Part shown: positions 26,336-38,483 of the stretch, one piece after another | How the letters are laid out: each line of letters opens with the position of its first letter | How positions within the stretch are numbered: position 1 is the stretch's first letter | Origin: Gymnorhina tibicen | Taxonomy: Eukaryota > Chordata > Aves > Passeriformes > Artamidae | Length of the DNA stretch: 64,000 bases | Assembly (NCBI GenBank): GCA_013399875.1 | Contig: VXAZ01000995.1 | Coordinates: 1,322,690 to 1,386,689, forward strand | Direction: 5' to 3' | Position numbers and translations under genes: made by a program | Notes under the pieces: generated by a model | The model's input: only the letters and a program-made list of their open reading frames with translations | Told to the model about the DNA's origin: nothing | The model's database searches: none

Positions 26336-29300
26336 ATTCTGAGAGTGGCTCCTCCAAGATGACTTTGTTCCCTTCAAGCTATATCTTGCCTTCAAGCTAT
26401 GTTTTTCTCTCTCTCTTCCTGAACAGAAAAGATGCCTTGAAAAGAAAACAGGGAGCGTGTAGTAATACAAGCAAACTGAGACATGATATTTGGCTGGTAG
26501 ACACAGAGGCAACTGAAAAACACTTTACTTGTAGGTATGCAGGTTTTTCTCCTGTCCTTTGTGCTCAGAGGATCTGAATTCATTTTTCTTTAAGCTCCTG
26601 TTTTGCTTAAGCAGCTATTGTGTGGGAGAAGTGCAGAAGCAGATCACCAGACCCCTGGGCCAGAAGTGTTTCACAGATCATGAAACTTCACTTGAGGCAC
26701 AATTACTTGTACAAATTAGTTCACATTAGCAGTTTAGGGAGAAATCAATGTCCAGTCTTGCTGGCACAGAGGAAGAAAGACTGAAACCTCATCTATGGGA
26801 AAACAGCGTGGTGAAGAGAAACATACCGGTTTTACACTGAGGAATCACTCATCACCAGGGTTAAAGTGGTAACATGAAATCACATCTGAATAACATCTAA
26901 CAAAAGAAGCAGTCTGAGTGTGGAAAATCATGTGAACTCTCTGCCCAAGGTTTTTGCATATCAAGATAAGTATATACTTCTGGGAAAAATTGCTTGAGAG
27001 GTTACATCAGACTGAAATGACAAAAAAGTTACTTCATTCTGCTGGCTGATCACTCACATACATCACAGAAGTTCCTACTGACATGCACAGTAGACCTAAT
27101 TTGCCAAGAGTTACTGCTTTCTACTACTCTTTTTGAGGATTGACTTATCGGGAACTGACACTCAGTATCACAAAGCAATCGGGTAATTTAGTTTAAAACA
27201 CCTCTTGCTTTAAAAAGTCTGAAGAACATGTTACTCTTTTTAAAATATCTATCCAATATTAAAACCATTTACCAAGCTGAGTTGGATAGCACAAATTGGA
27301 AAATCACTCTTAGCTAAAAAGTAAATATGCCTCTCTGCCTTGGCACAACAGAGCAATGCTGAGTTACATCAGCACATATCCCACTTTAGTTTGGTCCCCC
27401 ACAAAGCAGATTTATAAAATGCGTTCCTCTAAGTTGCTACTGAAAAAGGAAAAAAAATCTGCTTTTAGAATCCACATCTGGGAAGAAAATCCATCTTCAT
27501 AGACACAGCCCCATCTCCCCTGGTCGTTACCACTGTTCTGCATACATCTGCTGCGGAGTATCCCAGTGTCATGGAGGGACAAGACATTCTACAGCCATTG
27601 TCATACAAGCATTGTATAACAAGGTGTGCCAATTGAAATCGTACTGCTGAAGTCCTCTCATTTTCTCTGATAAGCTTGATCTGTCAGCAAAGAACTGGTT
27701 AATCTACCTGACTTTGCACTAGAGGGGACTAGGAGCACCCATGTGAGCTATACTGCAACTCTTTTATAGAAAGAATAAACTATGGCAGAGGAGTAAACTG
27801 CAAATGTTTCACATATCACACTTCAAAACTAGTGCATACATAGCAACATTTCCATCAGAGAATATTTTTCATGCAGAAACATGAATTTTTGACTAAAAAT
27901 GTGTTTCCCTCAACAAGTAAGTTCATGTTTTTCGTCGCTTGTAGATTGGGCATTTTAAATAGCTACAATTTCGTACTGTTACTTCAAGAGTCTTTGCAAT
28001 AAGCCAACTTTCAGATTTAAATTTCAACCTCCTTCAGGTAGAGAGAGGTATCTACCAGGATGTCATTCCAAGACTTTCATAGGACTATTGGAACACTTAC
28101 AAGCCATATTGATCTGAAGATAATTCTGCAACCTTTCATATCTAGTGAAATGGTTAAACCACTGTCCTGGCCATGTGCTGCTTACCCTGAATTTGTCTTA
28201 TCTGTTGGGTACAGTGATGGGTTCGTTCACCAGAAACATGGGGAGTTAGGAGTTATGTCTCTCTTTAGTAAGGATGCGGTTAAGCCACAAACTGAAACAG
28301 GATGAATCTGGCATTTCAATTTCTCTAAATTGTTCAGACATTAAAAGCAATACTTTAATCCATTGGAATATGAGCAGAATAATATCTGTGACAATAATTT
28401 TTTTCTAAAATAGGTTTGGACCACTGCCTTACTTTCAATATTCATTTGGAAATGCAAAGCTTGTTAAAAAACAGTGGGTCTTAGAACTCAAGTTACCTCT
28501 AAAATGCGATTTAAAATCCCGTTTCACTTAGGTATTTTGAAATGTCTGACAGTCCTGATTCATCAGTGATCCTCCAACACATTCCTTTCATCTGAACATT
28601 ATTACCATGTGAAACATGATTTTCTCCCTTGTTTATATCTCTTTAACATCTCCTTACCTCTCCTCTTCTAATTCTGTAATTGTGTCATTTCATTCTGTCA
28701 GTCATTTGGGAGTATTTTGCTGGAATGGTGCTTTTCTCTGTGAAGCTGCATTATGTTACATCATTGCTAAGAATTCAAAGTATTCTGTAATAAGTGCCTG
28801 GATTCTGATTAGATTGCTTCAGCCACATCCTGAATAGAAACTACTATTGCTATCAATATCAATTTTTCTTGGTTTTGCTTCTGGTTCACATTGGAAATAT
28901 ATCATATGAAGATTCTACTCCTTTGGCCTCTTTTCTCACTCCAAAAATTCTTCTCACCATCACATCACAGAGAGTTAAATGAGAAGAGTTTGTCTTGAGT
29001 TCTTTGTTCTGTGCTTCATGTCTACTTGGCTTTTCTAATTTATCTTAGTTTCACTTTGTCTCTCTACATCTCACACTGGTGAGAAGACCTATTTAACATG
29101 ATAAGTGAAGTCCCACATCCCCCAAACACACATGTAGTTATATCCATCTTCACATATAAATTAATAAATACAGTGAGGGAAAGAATTATCAACATACCTC
29201 CTACTGGTACTTTGCTACTGTGGAAAATTAGCATATACCAGATTATCTTGGCTACTCATTGAACTTTGCTTTATGATCTATTGGTTTCTAGTGACAAACA

Positions 29301-31455
29301 GCATTTTAGAGATTTTAATAGTGTCTAGTAGAATGTTATATAGACATTGCCCACATGCAATGGGTGCTCCAATTATGATTTCTAGAGGCGAAGCAAGGGG
29401 TCTTCATTTATCATTGTAATATACATTTCATTTGGCAATCTTAAGAATATAGTGTGGTGGACTAAAATGAGCTCAGTTACACTTGTCTGTTAATTAGGAG
29501 AAATTAAAATGAAACCACTATTATACTCTAGCTTTCTACAGGTACACAAATATCTAAGTTAGGTACGAGAGATGTATACATTGTTTTTGCACACTCACAC
29601 ACATCTAACTTTTTGCTTATTAGCCATTTATTCTTTATGCATAAAACATTTTTGAAGAGGACAGTGTATTTTTTTTGCAGTATTGTAATTCCTAGTCAGT
29701 TTCCAGGAATAATTAAGTCATCATTGTTTTCTTTCACTTTCTCGTTAGCTTTTGTGTTCTCTGATGACACCTACGATTTCTACCATAATCAGCACAGCCA
29801 CTTGCCAACCCTATATGAAAATACGCAAGTGATGTTCACTTGCACCGGAAGTTTATCACAAATATCCTGACAGAATAAGAAATAATTTAAAAGATACACA
29901 TACAAGGAAATATGTGTCTAACTTTTGTGCAGAGGAAGTACTCTGTGAATCAATACCTTGTCTGCATAATGCAATGGTCTCCTCATTAGCATGGGAAGTA
30001 GAAGAATCAGAACAAATTTTTAAACTAGTCTCACCCTCAAACTGCACTCCAACAAAGCCCTGAAGTGTGTGTCCACTGTCAATAAATTTAGTACCATATT
30101 GTTATATCCTGTGGTTAAAGCCGTGGCAAAAATGGACAGTGACAAACTGGATGAAGAATCTTTTCTTACCAGCTAATTTATTTTTCAATGGGTAGGTGTG
30201 CAATTACATTTGATTCTATTCTACATAACAGCTTGTTTAGGAAATGTATTGAAAGAAATAATCTTGCATTGGTAAAGCATTGGCAAATGGAGTGAATAGG
30301 TCTTTTCCATGTCTAACATGTGTGATCCCAGAGAATGGTCTTTCATCTGCCAGACAATGAAATGCATGTTGTCATTGAGTAGCTAAAGGTCAGTGTTTAG
30401 CTGAGCTAGGAGAATAATTCAGAGCAAATCATCTATTAGGCAAATGTTGCTTCTTTTTTGCTTACAAGTTGTCTGCAAATAGATCACAATTTTCTCAAAT
30501 ATATTCATTATTCAGAATTATTTCCTGAATGATTTTTGTGTGTAATTATTGGTCTGTTCACAAGCCTTTCATTTTGGGTGCTCAGTTTTCAAGCTGTTTT
30601 AATTGGGCATACAGATCACATGGCATCTTTCTGTCCTTTGGTAGGCTAAATGTAACTCTTGGACTCTACTTTCCGATAGAAAAATCTCAGTTATTGTCTT
30701 GGACTTCAATGATCACTGCTATTCTGTTATATGTTCTTATCACTAATGTAAGTTTTATGTACATAAAACCACTAAACCAGATTCAAGTCCATGGAATACT
30801 TATGTAAAATTTATTGAATCCAAAGAAGCAATATGGTGTACAACCAGTGTGAAGAATAAGGACCTTGAGGAATCAAATTACTTTTAAAATAGTTTTTCAT
30901 TACATAATAATTGCAGTGCTGAGTTTAACTACCTCTCCTTTCATACCAAAGTTTGAATTCCATTGAATTCCATTCACTTGGATTTCACAAAGATTTTTCT
31001 AAACCCTCTTCCTTTACCAGTTATAATGGACTTCTTGGATTACACAAGCATGTGTGAAACAGGAGTATCCAACCCAAGGATGTCGCAAAGAGATTCATTT
31101 GGATTTAGTTTGCAGTTTATTTGTGTGATTTCTCACATTTTCTCTGTCAAAAATGGCCTAATTCTACTTTTTCCCTCATGCCAATACGTATGGGTAATCA
31201 GGGCTCTGACAGACAAGCTCTAGCAGATTCAGTGGTGATGAGTTAAGGCATTACAACTTCCAGGAGGTCCAGAATTCTCCTTGCCAGGCAGATATCACTT
31301 TCCCTAGCAGAGGCAGTAGACAGAGACCCCTTGTACCTCCAAACCCTCCTGGCCACAAGCTGCTGTGCACAGCAGTGGCTGCTGCTAAATCTTCGAACAC
31401 CACATCAACATCTGCAAGGCCTGCAGCATCCTTACAGCTGACAAAATGACATGAC
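26336..31455. other. Intergenic, no gene recognised
   Basis: About 5.1 kb of AT-rich DNA with only short frames. No repeat family, RNA gene or regulatory signal could be supported. Confidence 0.5.
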
Positions 31456-31460
31456 GGTGT

Positions 31461-31985
31461 TGTCCTGGGTTACAATGTATTCTATTACCATGAGCTGTTG
31501 AGACCAGGTGTAGCGATGTTCCTTGCCTCCTCCCTCTGGACTATCTCCTGTTAATGGGCCCATCAGTGCCTTGCCCCATGACTCACCATCCCATTGTGAG
31601 ATGCCCCGCCCAGGGGGAAGGAACCAAGCATTCCCACAAGGATAAAAATCTGGGGCCTGGAACAGCACAGGCAGACTTACCTACTGGGATCCCAGAGGAT
31701 AAGATCTACACCACTGGATTTTCTGAGGAAGACCAGACCCTCCTACAACACTGCTGGACCTTCAGAGGAAGACCAGACCTTTCAACAGAACCATCACTCC
31801 AGGAGGACTGTAGTCACCATCTAATTGGACTGTTACCAACCCCTCGATTATCAGGGGGTCAGGTTTGTGCTCTGACCTTGTCAGTGGGTTGGTTTTTTTT
31901 GCGCTACTGCATTTATTTTATTTTTTCCTATTAAATTGTATTTCTGACTTGGACTCTCTCACTAGTTTGCTTTCAAACTAGCACA
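31461..31985 (+). mobile_element. Avian endogenous retrovirus solo LTR with perfect 5-bp target duplication
   Basis: The element starts TGTCCTGGG and ends AGCACA (TG...CA). It is flanked by the identical pentamer GGTGT at 31456-31460 and 31986-31990. Internally it has a TATA-like GATAAAAAT at 31641-31649 and a poly(A) signal ATTAAA at 31930-31935 followed by T-rich DNA, which gives the U3-R-U5 order on the plus strand. The 15-base word GAGGAAGACCAGACC occurs twice (about 31724 and 31757). No internal retroviral genes are adjacent, so it is a solo LTR left by recombination. The 5-bp duplication and sequence style fit the avian ERVL-like group, but I cannot name the family. It lies about 1.3 kb beyond the inferred BCL11B poly(A) site, in convergent orientation to the gene. 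Confidence 0.88.
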
Positions 31986-31990
31986 GGTGT

Positions 31991-33289
31991 AAAGCTCAGT
32001 TGGAGTGAAGTCATGTTTACTGGGTGTCAAAAACACCCCATTCAAATGCAAAGTGTACAAAACTTAGAAGTGAAGTGTAACAGCCTTTACAGCTCATTTC
32101 AGAAGGCATCCAAAATGAACATGGCATTTGGGAAATTATAGCGTGAACTATTGCCCAATATAATTGTCAGCGTGGGGTTCCGATTTCATTTTCACTGGTT
32201 TTTCATGACTGCAACTTTTCAAAGCCTGTAACTTTCATATCACTCTGAAGCCTTGATCCAGCAAAGCACTTACACACATACCTAAATTTAGATTGTAGAT
32301 TCAGGGAGCCTGAGATCAGGAAGGGACCATCTGTAGGAGCTCTTCTGTAGCACACACCACTTAGCTTCCCCTCCTGACTTCTGAGTTGAGCCAAATACTT
32401 TAAAGTCCAGGAGCAGTTCCTTTGAAATGAATTTCAATTACCTGCCTGCTTTGAATCAAAAGCCTGTTACATGGTTTGTTGGACCAGGGCCTCCAGGAAA
32501 CCAGAATCTGGTCTCCAATGCTCCAAATCTTTCCTATGCTTTCCAATAATGGTTTGAATAACAATTCCGTTATTTAAGATTTCCATGCATTAGCTAACAG
32601 GTTGGCTTGATAAAGAGCATCAGGACAGTGAACTGCCTGTAGCTGTCAGCTCTTATCCTCAAACTGCAAATAGTGCAAAATTCTGCCTTTAACTGTGCAT
32701 GTCTTTGTCCCTAGATGAGGAGGAGGAGCAGATGTTTAGCTGCAGTCACATTTTGGTGGTTCTCACATAATACAGTCTGTGGCCCACATTCAGGTCCTGG
32801 TTGAACTGGTAAGTGTTCTCGCTATTTGCACTGGCATCCAAAAAGCAGAACATGTTAACAAACTTGAGTGCATACACCATACGGTTACATTTATGGGGAG
32901 GAATGGGAAAAAACACAGGAGCAAAGCACTTCTCAGCACCTTCAGAAAACTGAGATAATGGCCCCAAACATAACATAGTTTTGTATGAGAAATGTGACTG
33001 TTTCAAACATTATTCTACCATTTTCTCTCAAGACCCCTGTTCAGGAAATACCTTGCATTTTATTTACGTCCAAGGGATGGAAGCAGGACATGAGCATCTT
33101 CTTAGCATCATTCAGGTTCCCACATGTCCTTCCCAAACAAGATTTCTCTCCTGATGGACTCCCATGAGAACTGACAGAAAAAATGGCAGGACCTCCATCA
33201 TCTGTACTGAGGCTTCAACCCCCTGCTCCCTTCTTTTTCCCCTTTCCCACCCCTCAATGTCAAAAAAACAGGAAAGACAAGATTTGGAG
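31991..33289. other. Spacer between the solo LTR and the BCL11B 3' end
   Basis: No gene recognised. The part at 33230-33300, read on the minus strand, is T- and GT-rich and fits a downstream poly(A) element for BCL11B. Confidence 0.5.
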
Positions 33290-33307
33290 ATCAAGTCAAA
33301 TGTCCAA

Positions 33308-33313
33308 TTTATT
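33308..33313 (-). terminator. BCL11B: Inferred distal BCL11B poly(A) signal
   Basis: Canonical AATAAA read on the minus strand, in the context ATAAAAATAAATTGG. The following 60 bases on that strand are T- and GT-rich, with a run of Ts before GACATTGAGG, as expected of a cleavage and polyadenylation site. Cleavage would be near 33280-33298. Confidence 0.65.
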
Positions 33314-34802
33314 TTTATAACTTGAAACTGGAACAAACGTTGTTTTGAACGAGCGTACAAATGAAATGGTAGACACATGCTGAACTCAACATTGTGACAA
33401 TAAGGGGAAAAAAAAGAGGCCAAAAATCTTGTACAGAGAATAAAAGGAACAATAAATATTTCACTAAGCCATATTGAAATGACCTCCAGCCATCTCAACA
33501 TTTTATCCATAATAAAAAAAAAAAGTGCTCTCGTTTTTTAAACAGAGCACAAATACCAAGCAATAATAAATAGTTCCAAACTTGTAGTAAAAGACAAAAC
33601 CTCCAAGTAAACAACAAAAGCTCATACAATAAGTAATAGAAAAAGGTAATAAAAATATTTTGCCTTGCCGGTACAAATGCAAACAACTTAAATCAACGTT
33701 ACTTTGCTTTGCAGTTCTAAAATACAAAGAGCACCATAAAAATGAGTTTGCCTGTGATAAACAAAACCTTGGACTGTCTTTTACATAGGACTGGGATGAA
33801 ATGCTGATTTTTTGACCCTTTCCTTAAAAATTGATATTTTTCTTTCTAAAACCAGGTTCCCGCACCTGTCCTATTGCCAAGGGAGTCAACTGAAGTTTTA
33901 CTCTGGACTTCAAAGGCAGCAGGACTAGACACAATGAAAGTAATAAATTCAACCTTAAAAAAAATGTTAAACTACTTAAAGTGTGAAAAGAACTATGGCA
34001 GCATTCTAGCTATGTCCATGTTATATTGTGCTTATGGCCTAGTAAACTGCGGCTCTTCTAAGCAAGAAGAAAAGGAGGGCCATTTCAGTATCACTACAGT
34101 CTGCAGAAACACAACCCTTGTGCTTTTGGGTGACTTATTGTTAGTTTCAGTGATCTAAGTCACAAAATTAGACAACTGCTGGTGTTAGCTATCCTGGATA
34201 ATTAAAAACAACAGGGAGACTGAAGCTCCTAAGCAACTTACACTAAAATGAAAAGTGAATTCTTTCTTAAATCAATTAATTGTGGACTGAAAATGTACAG
34301 TTAACTTCTGATCTTCGTTGCACTGATGCAAGTCCAAGAGATTCTTCTGAGTTCTGTGACATGACTGGATTCATATAAAAGCCGGAGATCTGAATTTTCA
34401 CCAAAAAGTGAAAATGTGCCTTCAAGGGACCACATTCCAACCTCAGTTATGCTGGAGTAATCCAGGACTAAGAGTGATGAATAATTCCTGATTTATATCA
34501 GTTTAATTGAGATACAGAATTTGTCCAGAAGACTTAAGGGTGCAATGTTCAAGCCAGGAAGGCATATATCTATCTGATAAGTAGGTGGACCAAGTTCTCC
34601 CTGCTGTCACACCCATGCCTCTCCAATTGCTCCAGTGGTTCTGCACTGATGAAAGCAGAAGAATTTGGCATGGCAATATATTTTTTTCTTGCTTTTGTTT
34701 TAAGATTTACCGTCATTTTCTGCAAGAGCGGTGATCATTTTCTCCTCCCCTTCACTAAAGCATTAGTGCCTCTTCTGCCACGTCTTCCCCTCGACCCAAA
34801 AG

Positions 34803-34828
34803 GGAGAGAGTGTGAGAGAGAGAGAGAA
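34803..34828. repeat. Short (GA)n tract in the 3' UTR
   Basis: Alternating GA with one TGT interruption. In the BCL11B transcript it would be read as a CU-rich tract. Confidence 0.8.
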
Positions 34829-35440
34829 AAAGAACTGCAAAGAAGAGAGACATCAAAAGGTACAGGATTTCATCCCAGTCCCTCAAACATTCAGAAATTT
34901 ATGGAATGTACAATTAGAAGTGAAGAGCAGCAAAGCAGCTAATAACATGGACTGGCAAGACCTGTACACGGAGTCGGTCCTGTTCTGACAGGGAAGAGGA
35001 GGGCTGTGCCTGGACTAATTTTACTTCAACCTGATTACAGCTGTACCAACAGCAGGCTATTTCACCATTTTATGTCAAAGTGGATGCAGCAGCTCTCACT
35101 TTTTGCTATAAAAAGACTTTCTTCCAGAGGGTGGTGGCAGGGTGTGAGGAGCAATGAGTGGGGGTTGACCAGGAGAGGTAAGATGTATTGGACATCTTGT
35201 TTGGAAGGAGGGGTAGAAATCTCCTCTCTCTCTCTCAAATCTGCAGGGAAGCTGTGGGATGTCACCCCAGACACCTTTCCAGGAACGGAATTTCTTTTCA
35301 CACAAATAGGCAATAACCATCCAGCCTGGTTCAACCATACCTGGTAAAACCTTGATGCAAGGGGTCCAGGCAACTTTGAAATTATTTAGAGCCCTGTGGG
35401 AACAGTACTTTTTTGTAGGCCATTTCTGACAAAAAAAATA

Positions 35441-35448
35441 TATATACA
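35441..35448 (-). promoter_or_regulatory. Pumilio-type element in the 3' UTR
   Basis: The minus strand reads TGTATATA, which fits the Pumilio recognition rule TGTANATA. It would lie in the BCL11B message. A single 8-base word in AT-rich DNA is weak evidence of function. Confidence 0.3.
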
Positions 35449-36851
35449 ACTAAAATTATTTGTGAACAACAACAAGAAAAAAAAGTAAAATAAAAAAGCA
35501 CTTAATTATTTTGTTTTGTTTCTTTTACTCAAAGGTCGTCTAACAACCCCCTTTTTTCCTGTACAATAAGGACTTCACATACAAATTTTTTTTTATTTTT
35601 GCAATATTTTATCCTGCCAAATTAAAAAAATATATTATGGCAGCCTGTTTGTTTGTTTTTATTTTTATTTCCAAATTCACTAACAAAAAGGTACATTAAA
35701 TCCCTTTAAAAGGACAAGCGTACAGTTAAAAAATTACAAGCTTCAGTAAAAATACAGCAAGTGCCTACATCATATGAATCAACCAATATCAATATCCATT
35801 CCAGAAGGGGAAGGGAAGGGGAAAAGGGGAGAAAAAAAGAGAAAAATAGGTACAGGTCAGAAACGTGATTTTTTTTTCTGCAAAGCAATAACAATATTAA
35901 GCACTTTTTTCTACATACTTTTTCTACATGGTGTAGCAATCACCTTTTAATCCCCGAATACAAGATTCTATACATTTTTTGAAATAAAAATTCAACACCC
36001 AAGGCAGAAAAAAATTTACTAAAACTCAAGACTTTACAGTTACAGTGACAAGAACAAATTTATAGACCCACCATTTAAATTTTACTGCAACATTTTCAAG
36101 GAAAAAAGAAAATTTTTTTTTTCTTTCTGGTTTTGTAAAATGCCCAGGCATTCTCCATTATTACAAATACTGGTCCACTTTTACAGTAATCAAGAAATTT
36201 TAATATATATAATATATACTAAAACCCCGTCACCAAAAGAAAACAATATACACATGGCCATTATGGCATTTTTTTTAATAACCTATTAAGCAAACTTTGA
36301 AAAAAAAAAGATTGCTCAAACACACATACACACAATTTCTTTTTTACCCTTGTATGTATTCAATACTGTAAACGTATTTTAAGACAGAGTGCACTAAATT
36401 TAACTTTTAAAAAAAAATTAGCCGTTGTTCCTGAATTGTTTTTTCTCATTCAATGATAGCAACTCGTAATTTGTGTCATTTGAGTTTTAATTCAGCAGTA
36501 AATCATTTCCATTCCATTTCCTAAGCAGCGTTGTCCTGAAAAAAAAAAAAGGCTGAGAATAATTCAGCTAATGTATGTCCGAAGTTGTGCTGGGTATACA
36601 TCTTCATTTGATTGGGTCTTATGGCATTTTCATGTCCACTATCTTCAACCAGTAATATTTTTTTTAAGTAAATGTGGCTCTTTTTTTTTCCCTAAAGAAT
36701 GTACTTTTCTTGTTTTACTTTTTTTTTTAAAAGTCTTTCCATTTCACAAAAACATTTTGCATTTGTCTCAAGAGACTCAAATAGGAAGATCAGTTTTCAA
36801 GGCACTCACGTCAAATTGAATGGCAGTAGAAAAACTGTCCAATAAATTATT

Positions 36852-36861
36852 TTTATTTATT
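36852..36861 (-). terminator. BCL11B: Possible proximal poly(A) signals of BCL11B
   Basis: Two overlapping AATAAA hexamers on the minus strand (36857-36852 and 36861-36856) lie about 1.6 kb past the stop codon, with T-rich sequence following. They could support a shorter mRNA form; AT-rich UTRs often contain unused hexamers. Confidence 0.35.
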
Positions 36862-37877
36862 TTTCTTTATAGTGCCAGTATTGTGAATGCCATGCTTAGC
36901 AACACTGACACTTAATCTCAGCTGTTCCCTTACAGTTTAACCCACCTTTGGGCCAAATAGAATATGATGTAATTTCTTGTTGAGAAGCCATTTTTCTCTT
37001 AACCACAAACAAAAACTTTAAAGTGCGGGTCAACATAATTAAAATCTCTAACCATAATTGTCTACTGTTTGCTAATATTAGTTGCAAAAGGCTTTAAAAA
37101 ATTTGGAATTTGAAAGTAGAGCAGGTGCATTTTTCTTTGCTTTACTTTTTCTCTGTCATAATGCTTTTATCTGAATACAATTCCATTCTGTTCCTAATTA
37201 AGTTGGAAAAAATCTTACCATCTTCAGTAGGAACAGAATCTTGCCAAGACAGGTAAATCAACCAGAATTTCTTTTTTCTCTTCTTTGTAATAAAATCACT
37301 GTACAGCATCTAAGATAGTTCTAATATTTCTATTCATAAACCAAAAGCCTATGAGTTGAGGCTTTTCATTGAGAAATTCACAATTTCCCATCTTCTAGTA
37401 ATTAACTACAGCAAATATGGACTAAAGTAGACGTCCTGAATTCAAATTTATGATTTTGTGGTTTTAAAAGAAAAAAAAAGATGGCGTTCAGCTCCTCTGA
37501 GGTTTGAAAATAATATTAAAATGCTCAAGATATACTTTTATTGTCTCTGGGAAGAGTCACAGGACGGGAAGAGGGAGGGAAAAACACTCCAGAAAGTGAC
37601 AAACTGGCATCATTATGTTGCCATAGCTTTTAACAAGAAGAAACTATCTGATAGTAATGCACAATTAAGAATGTGTCTGGTTTTTGAGTGTAGCAGCCTT
37701 CTGCATCTATGTCTTTTTTGTTGCCATAACTTTAGTGCTGAAATCCATCTAGAAAAGGCCTCTATCGTCAGCAACATTGTCAGTGCTACGTATTTGATCC
37801 AATTTCAAAAGAAAGTGCTAATTTCAAAGATTGTTATCCGCTGTACAATTTTGTTTTCCCTAATCTTCAAGGTTATT

Positions 37878-38015
37878 TAAGAAGAGGAAAGAAAAATAGG
37901 AAGAAAAATAGGAAGGAAGGAAGGAAGGAAGGAAGGAAGGAAGAAAGGGAGGGAGGGAGGGAGGGAAAGAAGAGCGAGAGAAAAAAAGGAAAGAAAAGAA
38001 AAGAAAAAAGAAAGA
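37878..38015. repeat. Purine-rich (GGAA)n-(GGGA)n microsatellite in the 3' UTR
   Basis: About 140 bases with almost only A and G on the plus strand. About eight GGAA units (37911-37942) are followed by about five GGGA units (about 37947-37966), with irregular GAAA-rich sequence on both sides. In the BCL11B transcript this is a long UUCC/UCCC pyrimidine tract. GGAA arrays are ETS-type binding words in DNA, and pyrimidine tracts attract PTB- and PCBP-type proteins in RNA. Length is probably variable between individuals. Confidence 0.93.
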
Positions 38016-38483
38016 TTTCAGTTCAAATGCTGGCTTCTTCACAAGAAATTACACACACTTAGCTTAAATTTCAACAAAGCAGCGGCCCAAAAATTATAAT
38101 TTTAAAAGATATGTTTCTCTCCTACAATGCAAGTAATCTCAGGCTACGACCGGGTAAAATTAAAAAGGGATACCCAACAAAATTTTAAAAGAAATTTAAA
38201 CAGAAAGAATAAAAAAAAGTACCTGCACATGCCAAAAAATTACAAAAACCCAATAAATACAGAAATTATTGCACAGTTAAAAGGCTCCACAATTTTTACT
38301 GCCTTAATCAACCCTCGGGTTTAATAGAACTTTGTAGACACAGGTTATATTTAAGTGCCAAAGTCTGGCACCTACCATAGTTATGCTAAGTTATGTTTAT
38401 GGAGGCAAGTTAGGTCATCTTTTCTCAGTTGGCAATAGTTAAACTGTACAAATAAAATGTTACCTAGACCCCTGAAATTTAAC

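Larger units (their letters stand above)
33290..38483 (-). other. BCL11B: BCL11B 3' untranslated region (inferred extent)
   Basis: The stretch from the BCL11B stop codon to the inferred cleavage site is about 5.2 kb, matching my memory that mammalian BCL11B mRNAs carry a 3' UTR of several kilobases in the same exon. It is very AT-rich, with many A/T runs and no interspersed repeats I can recognise, unlike the flank beyond 33290. That is consistent with constrained transcribed sequence. It holds a Pumilio-type word TGTATATA on the minus strand (35448-35441), a (GA)n tract and a long purine/pyrimidine microsatellite. Alternative AATAAA signals near 36.85 kb could give a short form of about 1.6 kb. 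The 3' boundary is inference from signal position, not from transcript data. Confidence 0.72.
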
